A DNA stretch of 14,861 nucleotides from Candidatus Thalassarchaeaceae archaeon (GTDB taxonomy: Archaea > Thermoplasmatota > Poseidoniia > Poseidoniales > Thalassarchaeaceae), in contig JASLKO010000189.1 in NCBI GenBank assembly GCA_030747475.1, forward strand, positions 1 to 14,861. The letters are read 5' to 3'. A model generated the notes under the pieces. It had not been told where the DNA came from, searched no databases, and saw only the letters and a list, made by a program, of their open reading frames with translations. The translations under genes and the position numbers were made by a program. The stretch's first letter is position 1. Every line of letters begins with the position of its first letter. Positions 1-8,544 of the stretch are shown here, piece after piece.

Positions 1-924
1 ACATTGCATGTTGACAATGCCAACCCTTCGATTATTGCTGAAAATTTAGAACCGGCAACAGAGATTACCAAAACACTCGTCGAAACATTGTCGGATGGTT
101 CTGTACTTTCATTCGGCCTAGAATCAGCCGACCCCGCGGTCCATGATGCAAATTGGTTGAACTGTGATGCTGAGCAATTGAAAACTGCAATCCGCCACAT
201 CAACCAATATGGAAGAGAACGAGGTGAACGAGGGTTGCCAAAATTGCTCCCAGGTCTCAATTTCATTGCAGGTTTGAATGGGGAAACTGCGGCGAGTTAT
301 CAGATGAATAAAGAACTCTTGAAATCAATTCGAGATGAAGGTTTGTGGCTGCGTCGAATCAATATTCGGCAAGTCGAAGGCGAGGGCTTCCAAGAAATTC
401 CAACCAATCACTTCTCAGATTTCAAAACATGGACAAGAGATCATGTCGATTCACCTCTGTTGCAGGAATTGTTCCCATTGGGGCAATTGTTGAAAGATGT
501 CACATGGGAATCACATGATGGTCGGATTCGATTGCCGGCACATCTGGATGAAAGCCACCGAGATCCTGCAATCCATGGTAAGGCAGGTATCACATTTGGG
601 CGGCAAATTGGGGCCTATCCGATTCTGGTTGGTGTTCCATATCACATCCCACTTGAAACCCAGAGTGATATACTGGTCACAGGACATGGAGCTCGTTCGA
701 TTACTGGCGTCGAAATGAATCTAGATATCAATAGGGTTAACCAAAAACAATTAGTTGCAATTCCTGGAATCGGTGAAAAATCCGCTTGGAACTTGATTTC
801 AACACGGGTGAAAGAAGCACGGAATGAACGGCGGTTCAGTAGCCTACAAACTTGGTTTGATGCGGCTGGAGTTGAACTCCCAGAAATCGCCCACAAAATC
901 CTGAGGTGTGAAATTGGTTCGTGA
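1..924 (+). CDS. Radical SAM protein with C-terminal helix-hairpin-helix (COG1031-like), 5'-truncated
   Basis: The reading frame is open at the left edge and no convincing start lies inside the window, so the N-terminus, including the CxxxCxxC iron-sulfur motif expected of radical SAM enzymes, lies upstream. What remains is about 307 residues. The first half shows the late part of a radical SAM barrel: the 'SFGLESAD' strand (residues about 36-43) and 'LPGLNFIAGLNGET' (82-95), as in MiaB/YgiQ-type enzymes. Residues about 246-270 contain 'LVAIPGIGEKSAWNL', a helix-hairpin-helix that normally binds nucleic acid backbone. This pairing of radical SAM with a C-terminal HhH is the hallmark of COG1031, whose substrate I cannot name; an RNA or DNA substrate is inference. 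The 3' end overlaps the ABC-F gene by 17 bases or less, which suggests an operon. Confidence 0.75.
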   Translation, partial: TLHVDNANPSIIAENLEPATEITKTLVETLSDGSVLSFGLESADPAVHDANWLNCDAEQLKTAIRHINQYGRERGERGLPKLLPGLNFIAGLNGETAASYQMNKELLKSIRDEGLWLRRINIRQVEGEGFQEIPTNHFSDFKTWTRDHVDSPLLQELFPLGQLLKDVTWESHDGRIRLPAHLDESHRDPAIHGKAGITFGRQIGAYPILVGVPYHIPLETQSDILVTGHGARSITGVEMNLDINRVNQKQLVAIPGIGEKSAWNLISTRVKEARNERRFSSLQTWFDAAGVELPEIAHKILRCEIGS

Positions 925-2560
925 ATTGATTCGGCTAGAGGACATACATCGAGCATTTGGTGCGGTCACGGTACTCGATGGTATCAATCTGAGAATTGAT
1001 GAAGGAGATAGGATTGGAGTTGTTGGGCACAATGGTGCCGGTAAAACAACACTATTGCGTACTATTTCAGAACAAGATCAAGATGTGGGTGATATCAATT
1101 TCGCACCTGGTTTGCGCATTGCCTACCTCACACAAGTTCGTGATATCGATGAGGATGCCACACTGGAGGAAGAATTGAATCGACGTGGCCATCAATTCAA
1201 GGAACTTGAAGAAGAAATTACCGCGATTGAAACTCAAATGGCAGATCCAAGTTTCTACGATGGAGATTGGCAACCAGTCCTCGACCGATATTCCGAGTTA
1301 CAAGCGTTGTCGGCCCGCTCTGGAGGGTCGGATGTGGCTGGGCATGCAAAGAATATTCTCAACGCACTGGAATTGGGCCACCATCCTTTGGACATGCCAT
1401 TGTCAAAGCTATCAGGAGGAGAAAGGGCAAAGGTTGCTCTGGCAAGACAATTGGTTGGACTCGGAGAAATTGATGTCTTCTTCCTCGATGAGCCAACTAA
1501 TCACCTTGATTTGCCAACATTGCAATGGCTTGAAACGTTCCTAACGAAATTTCAAGGCGCACAATTGATTGTTAGCCACGACCGATTTTTCCTGGACCGA
1601 ATTTGCACACATATTCTAGAAATACACGATGGGCATACCCGTGGATATGCGGGAAATTATAGTGCATATTTACAGCAAAAAGAACTCTTCCTGCAAACGC
1701 TTGCCGATCGAATTGAAAAATGTGAGAAAGAAATCAAACGGCTGACTGGGGCCTTGCAATCAATGAAAAGAGCGAATAAATATGATAAATCAATATCTCA
1801 AAAACACCAGATGTTATCACGCTCCCAACGCGAACTCAAATGGTTAAAGAAACTCAGGCCAAAGGAAAGGAGAGGATTGCAATTCAATTTACAATCCACC
1901 GAAAAATCCAGTTTGGATGTTCTGGACTTTAGACAGGCGTGTCTCAAGTTCGAGGGATTGGAACGACCCATTCTAAACAAGGTCGATATCGGAGTAAGGC
2001 GTGGTCAGAAAATTGGAATTGTCGGTGCAAATGGTGCTGGGAAGACAACCCTATTGAGAATCATCAACAAAGAAATTCCACTCGACGAAGGTGTCATCGA
2101 TGTTCGACCCGGTGTTGAAATCGGATACTTCCACCAAGATCACAGAACCTTGGACTTCGACTTGACACCGGTTGAACAAGTTCAGAAACTAAAACCCAGA
2201 ATGGATTATGGAGATATTCGTGCAATGCTCGGGCAATTTCAATTTACCAAAGAGATGGTGGCAACACCCCTCAAGAAACTCAGTGGAGGTGAACGAGCCC
2301 GAATTGCAATGTTGAAACTATTGTTAGAGGACAATAACATGCTCCTTCTTGATGAACCAACAAATCATTTGGACACGGATGCCAAAGAGGCACTCGAAGA
2401 GACATTGAAAAATTACGACGGATGCATCATGACTGTCAGTCACGATCGATGGTTCCTCGATGAGGTATGTGATACGATTTGGGAATTACCAGGGGACGGG
2501 ACTATTGTAATCCACCCCGGGAATTACTCCGACTACATCCGGCGAAAAGGTGGAGTGTGA
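908..2560 (+). CDS. ABC-F family ATPase (ribosome-associated type, Uup/EttA-like)
   Basis: Two ABC ATPase domains lie in one chain with no membrane segment, the mark of ABC-F proteins, which act on ribosomes in translation rather than in transport. Domain 1 has Walker A 'GHNGAGKTT' (residues 40-48), signature 'LSGGE' (168-172), Walker B 'VFFLDEPTNHLD' (190-201) and switch His224. A charged, probably helical linker (about 254-320) corresponds to the P-site tRNA-interaction motif region. Domain 2 has 'GANGAGKTT' (373-381), 'LSGGE' (458-462), 'LLLDEPTNHLD' (479-489) and His512. All catalytic residues look intact, and 550 residues is normal for the family. The start is uncertain: GTG 908 is given, but TTG 914 lies 5 bases after a GAGGTG motif (903-908), and TTG 926 fits the usual family N-terminus. 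Its target, and which ABC-F subfamily it belongs to, cannot be read from sequence alone. Confidence 0.93.
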   Translation: MKLVRELIRLEDIHRAFGAVTVLDGINLRIDEGDRIGVVGHNGAGKTTLLRTISEQDQDVGDINFAPGLRIAYLTQVRDIDEDATLEEELNRRGHQFKELEEEITAIETQMADPSFYDGDWQPVLDRYSELQALSARSGGSDVAGHAKNILNALELGHHPLDMPLSKLSGGERAKVALARQLVGLGEIDVFFLDEPTNHLDLPTLQWLETFLTKFQGAQLIVSHDRFFLDRICTHILEIHDGHTRGYAGNYSAYLQQKELFLQTLADRIEKCEKEIKRLTGALQSMKRANKYDKSISQKHQMLSRSQRELKWLKKLRPKERRGLQFNLQSTEKSSLDVLDFRQACLKFEGLERPILNKVDIGVRRGQKIGIVGANGAGKTTLLRIINKEIPLDEGVIDVRPGVEIGYFHQDHRTLDFDLTPVEQVQKLKPRMDYGDIRAMLGQFQFTKEMVATPLKKLSGGERARIAMLKLLLEDNNMLLLDEPTNHLDTDAKEALEETLKNYDGCIMTVSHDRWFLDEVCDTIWELPGDGTIVIHPGNYSDYIRRKGGV

Positions 2561-2564
2561 GTGT

Positions 2565-3284
2565 ATGGAAGCGGTACTAAGAGCGGCGAAATTACTCCGG
2601 GATGAAACAAACCTGTTGAGTCCGTCCCTGCTTAGAAATTGTAAGCAAATCGATTGGATTTACAATCCGCTCGATTACGCATGGGCTCCACACCAAGAAT
2701 GGATTCGAAGGTTTTCGGGGAATGGAGCAAACACACTATTGGTGGGTATGAATCCAGGGCATGGGATGGGGAATACAGGGGTCCCATTTGGCTGCCCAGA
2801 ACAAGTCAGAAACTTCCTATCGATTATGGATTTAGAGGTGAAACAACCTTCACCAATCCATCCAAAAAGGACCGTGTATGGCTTGGATTGTCCCAAACCT
2901 GAAGTGAGTGGACGACGAATTTGGACTGCGCTCGCAGAACATTATGGTTCACCCGAAGAGGTGAGTAAACACATCTACATCGTCAATCATTGCCCTCTTT
3001 GGATGTTTAATGAGGCTGGCCAAAATATCACGCCAGACAAGTTAACTGGAGCCGCATCAAAGAAACTCAAGGCAGTTTGTGATCAGCATCTGCGTACGGT
3101 GGTCGATACAATGCAAATTACACGAGTCATTGGCGTTGGAAGATATGCACAACGGCAAGCATCCGAAATATTCGATGAAATTGATGTGGATTGGGTGCCC
3201 CACCCAAGCCCTGCATCACCCTTTGCCAATCGGAATGGTGGAGCCGATTGGAGAGCTGCTTTCGCAGATGTATTGCGAATTTAA
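2565..3284 (+). CDS. SMUG1-type uracil-DNA glycosylase (UDG family 3)
   Basis: This enzyme excises uracil, and probably oxidised pyrimidines such as 5-hydroxymethyluracil, from DNA to start base-excision repair. The 239-residue protein carries the SMUG1 motif 1 'GMNPGHGMGNTGVPFG' (residues 61-76; the Asn is the catalytic-loop residue), a central 'NHCPLWMF' (141-148) followed by 'NITP', both typical of SMUG1, and motif 2 'HPSPASP' (213-219), the loop that wedges into DNA, with His213. This is the GMNPG form of motif 1, not the GQDPYH of family 1 UDG. I chose ATG 2565, which has GGAG 9 bases upstream; an in-frame GTG at 2550 would add five residues (MECEC). Either way the gene starts at or just after the ABC-F stop (2558-2560), so the two are probably co-transcribed. 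SMUG1 is best known from animals and some bacteria and is less usual in Archaea. Confidence 0.92.
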   Translation: MEAVLRAAKLLRDETNLLSPSLLRNCKQIDWIYNPLDYAWAPHQEWIRRFSGNGANTLLVGMNPGHGMGNTGVPFGCPEQVRNFLSIMDLEVKQPSPIHPKRTVYGLDCPKPEVSGRRIWTALAEHYGSPEEVSKHIYIVNHCPLWMFNEAGQNITPDKLTGAASKKLKAVCDQHLRTVVDTMQITRVIGVGRYAQRQASEIFDEIDVDWVPHPSPASPFANRNGGADWRAAFADVLRI

Positions 3285-3315
3285 GGGCTTAATACGTCGG
3301 GGAGAATGTTAAGTG

Positions 3316-3328
3316 AGGCCTTCGGCCT
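3316..3328 (+). promoter_or_regulatory. Short hairpin AGGCC-TTC-GGCCT before the acyl-CoA synthetase start
   Basis: A perfect 5-bp inverted repeat with a three-base loop ends two bases before the GGAG ribosome-binding motif (3330-3333) that serves ATG 3339. If ATG 3339 is the true start, the hairpin lies in the leader and could influence access to that site. The AT-rich stretch ATTTAAGG at the end of the SMUG1 gene (about 3279-3286) could be a TATA-like box for this transcript, but that is weak. The core GGCC-T-x-C-GGCC recurs in the next spacer (5154-5172). Confidence 0.4.
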
Positions 3329-3338
3329 TGGAGAATAC

Positions 3339-5129
3339 ATGATAACACCCGAATACCTGTTTGAAAATGCGGAAAAATATGGAAACATGCCAGCGTTGTC
3401 CACAAGAAAAGGTGAGGCGGTCAGAGGTGAAGAATGGCAATGGAACACCGACACATGGTCGGAGGTTCTTGACAAAACACTCGCTATCGCCAAGTCATTG
3501 CACGCGATGGGATACGAAAAACATGACAAACTCAGCATCTACTCTTACAACCGTCCAGAATGGTTCCTACTATATGCGGCATCTCAGATGCTGAACGGTG
3601 TCGCAGTCGGTGTGTACCACACATGCTCTCCTGAGGAAGTTGAGTGGGTGGTTGGAAACTCAGAATCCAAGTTCGTCTTCGTGGGCACGAACCCGCAGGG
3701 TGGTGACGATCCGGCGAAAATGCCGAACACCCGCATGGACAAAATCATGGGTAACCTGCCATTGATTCAGAATGCGATTGTTCTCGAGGACTCTGGCACG
3801 ATGGACTCTGACCTCGCAATGTCTTGGTCTGATTTCTTGGCGGCTGGAGAAGGCGTCGATGATGCAGTGATTAGGGAACGAATGAATGGTGTCGACCCAC
3901 ACGACACCTGTGCTCTGATTTACACATCTGGAACCACAGGCAATCCAAAGGGTGTCGAATTGAGTTATGACAATTTCACATTCGAATTGGATGCCATCGA
4001 AAAGGTAATCACTTTTTCACAAGGAGATTGCTATGTTTCATGGCTTCCTTTGGCCCACGTTTTCGGTCAGGTTGCCGACAACCACCTCTGGGTACGTGAT
4101 GCAATGCACTTGCACGTGGTCGACAATGCACTACATGCTGTTGATTATGCAAAGAAGGTTCAACCTGCTCTATTCATTGGTGTTCCGCGTATCTATGAGA
4201 AAGTATACTCGAACCTCAAGAGTACCTTGGATTCCAAGGCAGTCATCCGAATTGGACTCAAGATTCCTGTGTTGAAGAAGGTCTTGCAAAAGGCTGTCAA
4301 AAAGAAGATCGGGATGGTCAACTGCAAATATGCCATTACCGGTGCAGCTCCAATCAATCCAGATATTCTGAAATTATTCCATCACATTGGTGTTCCGCTA
4401 TACGAAGGATATGGAATGACTGAGACGACTGCTGGAGCTTCGCTCAATTACAAGAACAACGTGAAAATTGGTTCCGTAGGTCGAATGATGCCAGGGACTG
4501 AATTGAAAACGGATACCGATGGAGAAATCATGTTCAGAGGTCGCCACGTAATGAAGGGTTACTACAAGAATCCAGAAGCCACTGCAGAAGTGATGGATGG
4601 AGATTGGTTGCGTTCTGGCGATATCGGTAAAATTGATTCTGATGGATTCGTGACAATCACAGGACGAAAGAAGGAATTGTACGTTAGCTCCGGTGGAAAG
4701 AATATCGCACCACTGGTGATTGAAGAGACAATGAAGGGGATTCCACTGGTATCCCAATTCTTCTTGGTTGGGGATGCACGTAAGTTTTGCAGCGGCCTTA
4801 TCACATTGGATGTCTCGGCAATTTTGCGAGATAAATTTGGCATGGATGGAGCACATCTGCCCAAAGATCCAGCCAAGCAAATCGCTTTGTTGAATGAGCA
4901 AGGACATCAACTTTCAGAATTTACAGACAATCCAGAAATTCACGCGGAAGTAGAGGCTCAAGTGATGGAATTGAACAAACAATTCGCTCCGCCAGAACAG
5001 GTAAAGAAATTCACCATCTTGCCCAGAGACTTCACCGTTGATGATGGAGAGTTAACACCCACATTGAAGATTCGACGAATCCAAATTCGCGAAAATTGGG
5101 GCTCAGAAATCGAAGATATGTACGCGTGA
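3339..5129 (+). CDS. AMP-forming long-chain acyl-CoA synthetase (FadD15/ACSBG-like)
   Basis: This ANL-superfamily ligase activates a carboxylic acid with ATP to an acyl-adenylate and then to acyl-CoA. Numbered from the alternative start at 3306, visible motifs are the P-loop 'YTSGTTGNPKG' (206-216), 'YEGYGMTETT' (366-375), 'SGDIG' with ribose-binding Asp439, hinge 'GRKKEL' (453-458) followed by 'SSGGKNIAP', and the C-terminal catalytic Lys588 in 'LTPTLKIRR'. The 'GGKNIAP' form and the length near 600 residues fit long-chain or bubblegum-type enzymes better than short acetyl-CoA synthetases, though chain length is not provable here. ATG 3339 is preferred because GGAG lies 5 bases upstream; ATG 3306 has a purine motif only 1 base away and would add 11 residues. 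It is followed 80 bases later by the mutase gene in the same direction, so its product could feed acyl-CoA metabolism there. Confidence 0.92.
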   Translation: MITPEYLFENAEKYGNMPALSTRKGEAVRGEEWQWNTDTWSEVLDKTLAIAKSLHAMGYEKHDKLSIYSYNRPEWFLLYAASQMLNGVAVGVYHTCSPEEVEWVVGNSESKFVFVGTNPQGGDDPAKMPNTRMDKIMGNLPLIQNAIVLEDSGTMDSDLAMSWSDFLAAGEGVDDAVIRERMNGVDPHDTCALIYTSGTTGNPKGVELSYDNFTFELDAIEKVITFSQGDCYVSWLPLAHVFGQVADNHLWVRDAMHLHVVDNALHAVDYAKKVQPALFIGVPRIYEKVYSNLKSTLDSKAVIRIGLKIPVLKKVLQKAVKKKIGMVNCKYAITGAAPINPDILKLFHHIGVPLYEGYGMTETTAGASLNYKNNVKIGSVGRMMPGTELKTDTDGEIMFRGRHVMKGYYKNPEATAEVMDGDWLRSGDIGKIDSDGFVTITGRKKELYVSSGGKNIAPLVIEETMKGIPLVSQFFLVGDARKFCSGLITLDVSAILRDKFGMDGAHLPKDPAKQIALLNEQGHQLSEFTDNPEIHAEVEAQVMELNKQFAPPEQVKKFTILPRDFTVDDGELTPTLKIRRIQIRENWGSEIEDMYA

Positions 5130-5153
5130 AACCAAACCTCTCGCGTATGCGCC

Positions 5154-5172
5154 CGGTGGCCTACGGCCACCG
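5154..5172. repeat. Perfect 8-bp hairpin CGGTGGCC-TAC-GGCCACCG in the spacer before icmF
   Basis: This is an inverted repeat with eight perfect, GC-rich pairs and a three-base loop, in the 80-base gap between the acyl-CoA synthetase stop (5129) and the icmF start (5210). No T-run follows it, so a simple terminator is unlikely in either direction. It shares the core GGCC-T-x-C-GGCC with the hairpin at 3316-3328. It may be an attenuator or processing structure in a joint transcript, or a small dispersed palindromic repeat. Confidence 0.6.
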
Positions 5173-5209
5173 CCGATGGTCTCAAGCGTTGCATTGACCT
5201 CGGATATGC

Positions 5210-8200
5210 ATGGCCAGTGGTGCATCTGCTCCTGCTTCAGAGGATGTCAGCCATGCCTTTGATGCATCTGGGATTCCCCTTCGAGTTGTAACGGCTGCTT
5301 CATTGTTCGATGGACATGATGCTGCGATTAATGTCATGCGACGTTTGATTCAGGCCGCAGGTTGTGAAGTGATTCACCTTGGCCACGACCGTAGTGCGTT
5401 AGATGTTGTCAAAGCCGCAATCGAAGAGGATGCTCATGCGGTTGCGTTGACATCCTACCAAGGTGGCCACATGGAGTATTTCACCTACATTAGAGAATTA
5501 CTAGATGCTGCAGGTCGGGAAGATATTCGGATTTTTGGCGGTGGTGGAGGTACAATTACACCTCCTGAAATACGGGATTTACATGCTGCGGGAATCACTC
5601 GAATTTATTCTCCAGATGATGGACGCCAAATGGGTCTATTGGGAATGATTGATGACTTGGTTCAACAGGCCAGTGAATGCAATCTTCTCGCCCAAAATAT
5701 CGACCTTGGTAGCCCGGTCACTCCAGATCAAAGAGAGAAGGTGGCCAGACTAATCTCAATGGCTGAAAATGCGGACCCTGTTACTTTTGCTCAAGCGCTC
5801 AAAAATTGTCGAAGTCGTCCGATGGAGACTCGTGTTCCAGTGATTGGATTTACAGGGACAGGTGGTGCTGGAAAATCCAGTTTGCTCGATGAATTGATGC
5901 GTAGAATTACCACCCAGAACCCACAACTCAATGTTGCTTTGCTATGTACAGACCCAACTCGAAAACGAACGGGTGGAGCGTTGCTTGGAGACAGAATCAG
6001 GATGAACACATTGACCAGTGATCAACTGTTTATGCGTAGTCTTGCAAGTCGTTCAAGTGGCAAAGAATTGTCCGAAAAGACGCGAGAAGCAATTGAGGTG
6101 TGCCAAGCTGTTGGCTATGATCTCATCTTTGTTGAAACAAGTGGAATCGGGCAAGGCAGTGATGCGATTACCGACGTCAGTGATGTCAGTCTGTATGTGA
6201 TGACCAGTGAATTTGGAGCCCATACCCAACTCGAAAAAATTGAGATGCTAGATGTAGCGGACTTGGTTGTCCTAAACAAATTTGAGAAGCGTGGGGCGGA
6301 AGATGCCCTACGTGCAATTCGAAAACAGGTCAAACGCAATCGTAACCTGTTTGATTTGGAAGAACAAAACCTCCCTGTGATTCCAACGATTGCCAACCAA
6401 TTTTCGGACCCTGGTGTCGACCTGCTTTGGGAGCGACTATCGATGATACTCTCTGAACGACATGGGATGATTCTAGCGGCCAGAGAGCCACAATTGCCCG
6501 AGAGTGGCATGCCTGAACCACAACACATCATCCCACCAGAAAGAATCCACTACCTTGCGGACATTTCACGAACAGTTCGTGGATATCACACCCGAACAAA
6601 TGACATGTCACAAAAGGTCAGACTTGTCCAACAATTGGAAGCCACTGCAAGACACATGTCCAGTTTGGCAGATGGAACGGGGAGCACCCTATCGACAGGT
6701 GCAGCGGCAGCTGTCGCAGATATACGCATACAGGCTGAAGAAATTCGCAATACGATTCATCCAATCGCTTGGACAATGATTTCTGAATATGAAGAACGGG
6801 CCAAACAGTATCGTAGTGGAACTTACACCTACCAAGTACGCGGACGTGATTTCTCAGTGGATACAACGACAACATCACTGGCGCAATCTGCAATTCCCCG
6901 TGTCGCATTGCCAAACTTTGCAGATGCTGGAGATTTGCTTGGATGGCTTCGACGTGAGAATGTGCCGGGTACATTCCCATACACCGCAGGTGTGTTCCCA
7001 TTCAAGAGAGCGGATGAACTGCCCACTCGAATGTTTGCTGGAGAAGGGCCCGCAGCGAGAACAAACAAACGATTCCATTACCTGAGCAAGGGTGAAGATT
7101 ACGCCCGACTTTCGACCGCTTTTGACAGTGTGACATTGTATGGCCGCGACCCACACACACGACCTGACATCTATGGCAAGGTCGGTGAATCTGGCGTCAG
7201 TATTTACACAATCGATGAGATGAGTACACTGTTTGACGGATTCGATTTGTGCGACCCAAATACAAGTGTGTCCATGACCATTAATGGCCCTGCTACAATC
7301 ATTCTTGCAATGTTTTTCAATGCGGCGATACGACAGCAATTGGTCAAGTTCCGAGAAGAGAACAATCGCGAGCCCAGTGAAGTCGAACATGCAGATATCT
7401 CTCAGCGTACACTGCAAATTGTACGTGGCACCGTACAAGCGGATATTCTGAAAGAAGATCAAGCGCAGAACACCTGTATATTTTCAACTGAATTCAGCCT
7501 CAAATTAATGGGTGACGTTCAACAATTTTACATCGACAATGGTGTTCGAAATCATTACTCCGTCAGTATTTCCGGCTATCACATTGCAGAAGCCGGTGCC
7601 AACCCCATCAGCCAATTGGCCTTCACTTTGGCAAACGGTTTCACCTACGTTGAATACTATCGAAGTCGAGGAATGGACATCGATTCATTTGCACCAAACC
7701 TATCCTTCTTCTTCTCCAATGGACTCGACCCAGAATACACTGTGATTGGTCGAGTTGCCCGTCGCATTTGGGCGGTTGCCATGCGAGACCTATACAGTGG
7801 CAATGAGCGTTCTCAGAAATTGAAGTATCACATCCAGACCTCGGGGAGATCACTCCACGCGCAAGAAATTGATTTCAATGATATTCGCACGACTCTCCAA
7901 GCGTTATTGGCCGTTCAAGACCAAGCCAACAGTTTGCACACCAATGCCTATGACGAGGCGATTACAACACCCACTGAGGAAAGTGTGCGCAGGGCTCTAG
8001 CCGTCCAACTCATCGTCAACAAAGAGAGTGGATGGACCAAGACGGAAAACCCACTTCAAGGTTCATTCATTGTTGATGAACTGACCGATTTGGTCGAAGA
8101 AGCGGTCCTCATCGAATTTGAGCGAATTGCCGAAAGAGGTGGTGTACTTGGTGCGATGGAAACGATGTACCAAAGAGGGAAAATTCAGGATGAGTCGCTG

Positions 8201-8542
8201 TATTATGAAGAACAGAAGCATTCAGGTGAATTGCCGATTACCGGTGTAAACTTCTTTGAAAATCCAAATGCAGCCGCTTTTGATGAATCAAGTGCTGATG
8301 ATTTCGACATGGAACTCGCCAGAGCCACACCTGAAGAAAAACAAGGTTGCCTGTCTCGATTGGCTCAATTCCACAAAACGCATGCCAAACAGGCACCAGA
8401 AGCATTGGCACGCTTGCAAGAGGTGGCCCGCACAGGTGGGAACGTCTTCGCCGAGCTCATGGAGACTGTGAAGGTCGCAAGCCTTGGGCAGATTACCGAT
8501 GCACTGTTCGAAGTCGGCGGACAATACCGCCGAAATATGTGA
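5210..8542 (+). CDS. icmF: Fused B12-dependent isobutyryl-CoA mutase with built-in G-protein chaperone (IcmF)
   Basis: One 1110-residue chain has the IcmF order. First is a B12-binding domain (about 24-150) with 'DGHDAA' (34-39; His36 is the expected cobalt ligand), 'TSYQGG' (81-86) and 'GGGGG' (110-114). Next is a MeaB/ArgK-like GTPase domain (about 208-420) with P-loop 'GTGGAGKSS' (216-224) and 'NKFE' (356-359), the base-recognition motif. Last is the TIM-barrel mutase domain (about 560-1020), with 'SGYHIAEAGA' (788-797) supplying His791. The substrate pocket reads 'GVFPFKR' (594-600) and 'AQNTCIF' (752-758). Methylmalonyl-CoA mutases have Tyr and Arg at the matching places; Phe and Gln define IcmF, so the expected reaction is isobutyryl-CoA to n-butyryl-CoA, possibly also isovaleryl to pivalyl. 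Adenosylcobalamin is required, and the GTPase part loads and repairs it. ATG 5210 has no clear ribosome-binding site. The stop lies 2 bases from the convergent aquaporin stop. Confidence 0.93.
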   Translation: MASGASAPASEDVSHAFDASGIPLRVVTAASLFDGHDAAINVMRRLIQAAGCEVIHLGHDRSALDVVKAAIEEDAHAVALTSYQGGHMEYFTYIRELLDAAGREDIRIFGGGGGTITPPEIRDLHAAGITRIYSPDDGRQMGLLGMIDDLVQQASECNLLAQNIDLGSPVTPDQREKVARLISMAENADPVTFAQALKNCRSRPMETRVPVIGFTGTGGAGKSSLLDELMRRITTQNPQLNVALLCTDPTRKRTGGALLGDRIRMNTLTSDQLFMRSLASRSSGKELSEKTREAIEVCQAVGYDLIFVETSGIGQGSDAITDVSDVSLYVMTSEFGAHTQLEKIEMLDVADLVVLNKFEKRGAEDALRAIRKQVKRNRNLFDLEEQNLPVIPTIANQFSDPGVDLLWERLSMILSERHGMILAAREPQLPESGMPEPQHIIPPERIHYLADISRTVRGYHTRTNDMSQKVRLVQQLEATARHMSSLADGTGSTLSTGAAAAVADIRIQAEEIRNTIHPIAWTMISEYEERAKQYRSGTYTYQVRGRDFSVDTTTTSLAQSAIPRVALPNFADAGDLLGWLRRENVPGTFPYTAGVFPFKRADELPTRMFAGEGPAARTNKRFHYLSKGEDYARLSTAFDSVTLYGRDPHTRPDIYGKVGESGVSIYTIDEMSTLFDGFDLCDPNTSVSMTINGPATIILAMFFNAAIRQQLVKFREENNREPSEVEHADISQRTLQIVRGTVQADILKEDQAQNTCIFSTEFSLKLMGDVQQFYIDNGVRNHYSVSISGYHIAEAGANPISQLAFTLANGFTYVEYYRSRGMDIDSFAPNLSFFFSNGLDPEYTVIGRVARRIWAVAMRDLYSGNERSQKLKYHIQTSGRSLHAQEIDFNDIRTTLQALLAVQDQANSLHTNAYDEAITTPTEESVRRALAVQLIVNKESGWTKTENPLQGSFIVDELTDLVEEAVLIEFERIAERGGVLGAMETMYQRGKIQDESLYYEEQKHSGELPITGVNFFENPNAAAFDESSADDFDMELARATPEEKQGCLSRLAQFHKTHAKQAPEALARLQEVARTGGNVFAELMETVKVASLGQITDALFEVGGQYRRNM

Positions 8543-8544
8543 GA

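Noticed and set aside
4398..4910. 170-residue open frame on the minus strand inside the acyl-CoA synthetase gene
   Set aside because: It lies wholly opposite a gene with intact ANL motifs and shows no recognisable domain; it is a mirror of that gene's codon pattern.
5154..5172. Rho-independent-type terminator after the acyl-CoA synthetase
   Set aside because: The stem is strong but no T-run follows on either strand, so I list it as a hairpin repeat instead.
6875..7462. 195-residue open frame on the minus strand inside icmF
   Set aside because: It is antisense to the conserved mutase domain, with an irregular Cys/His-rich composition and no ribosome-binding site or motif.
5210..8542. Annotation as ordinary methylmalonyl-CoA mutase
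   Set aside because: The N-terminal B12 domain, central GTPase domain and Phe/Gln pocket match IcmF. MCM large subunits end with the B12 domain and have Tyr/Arg.
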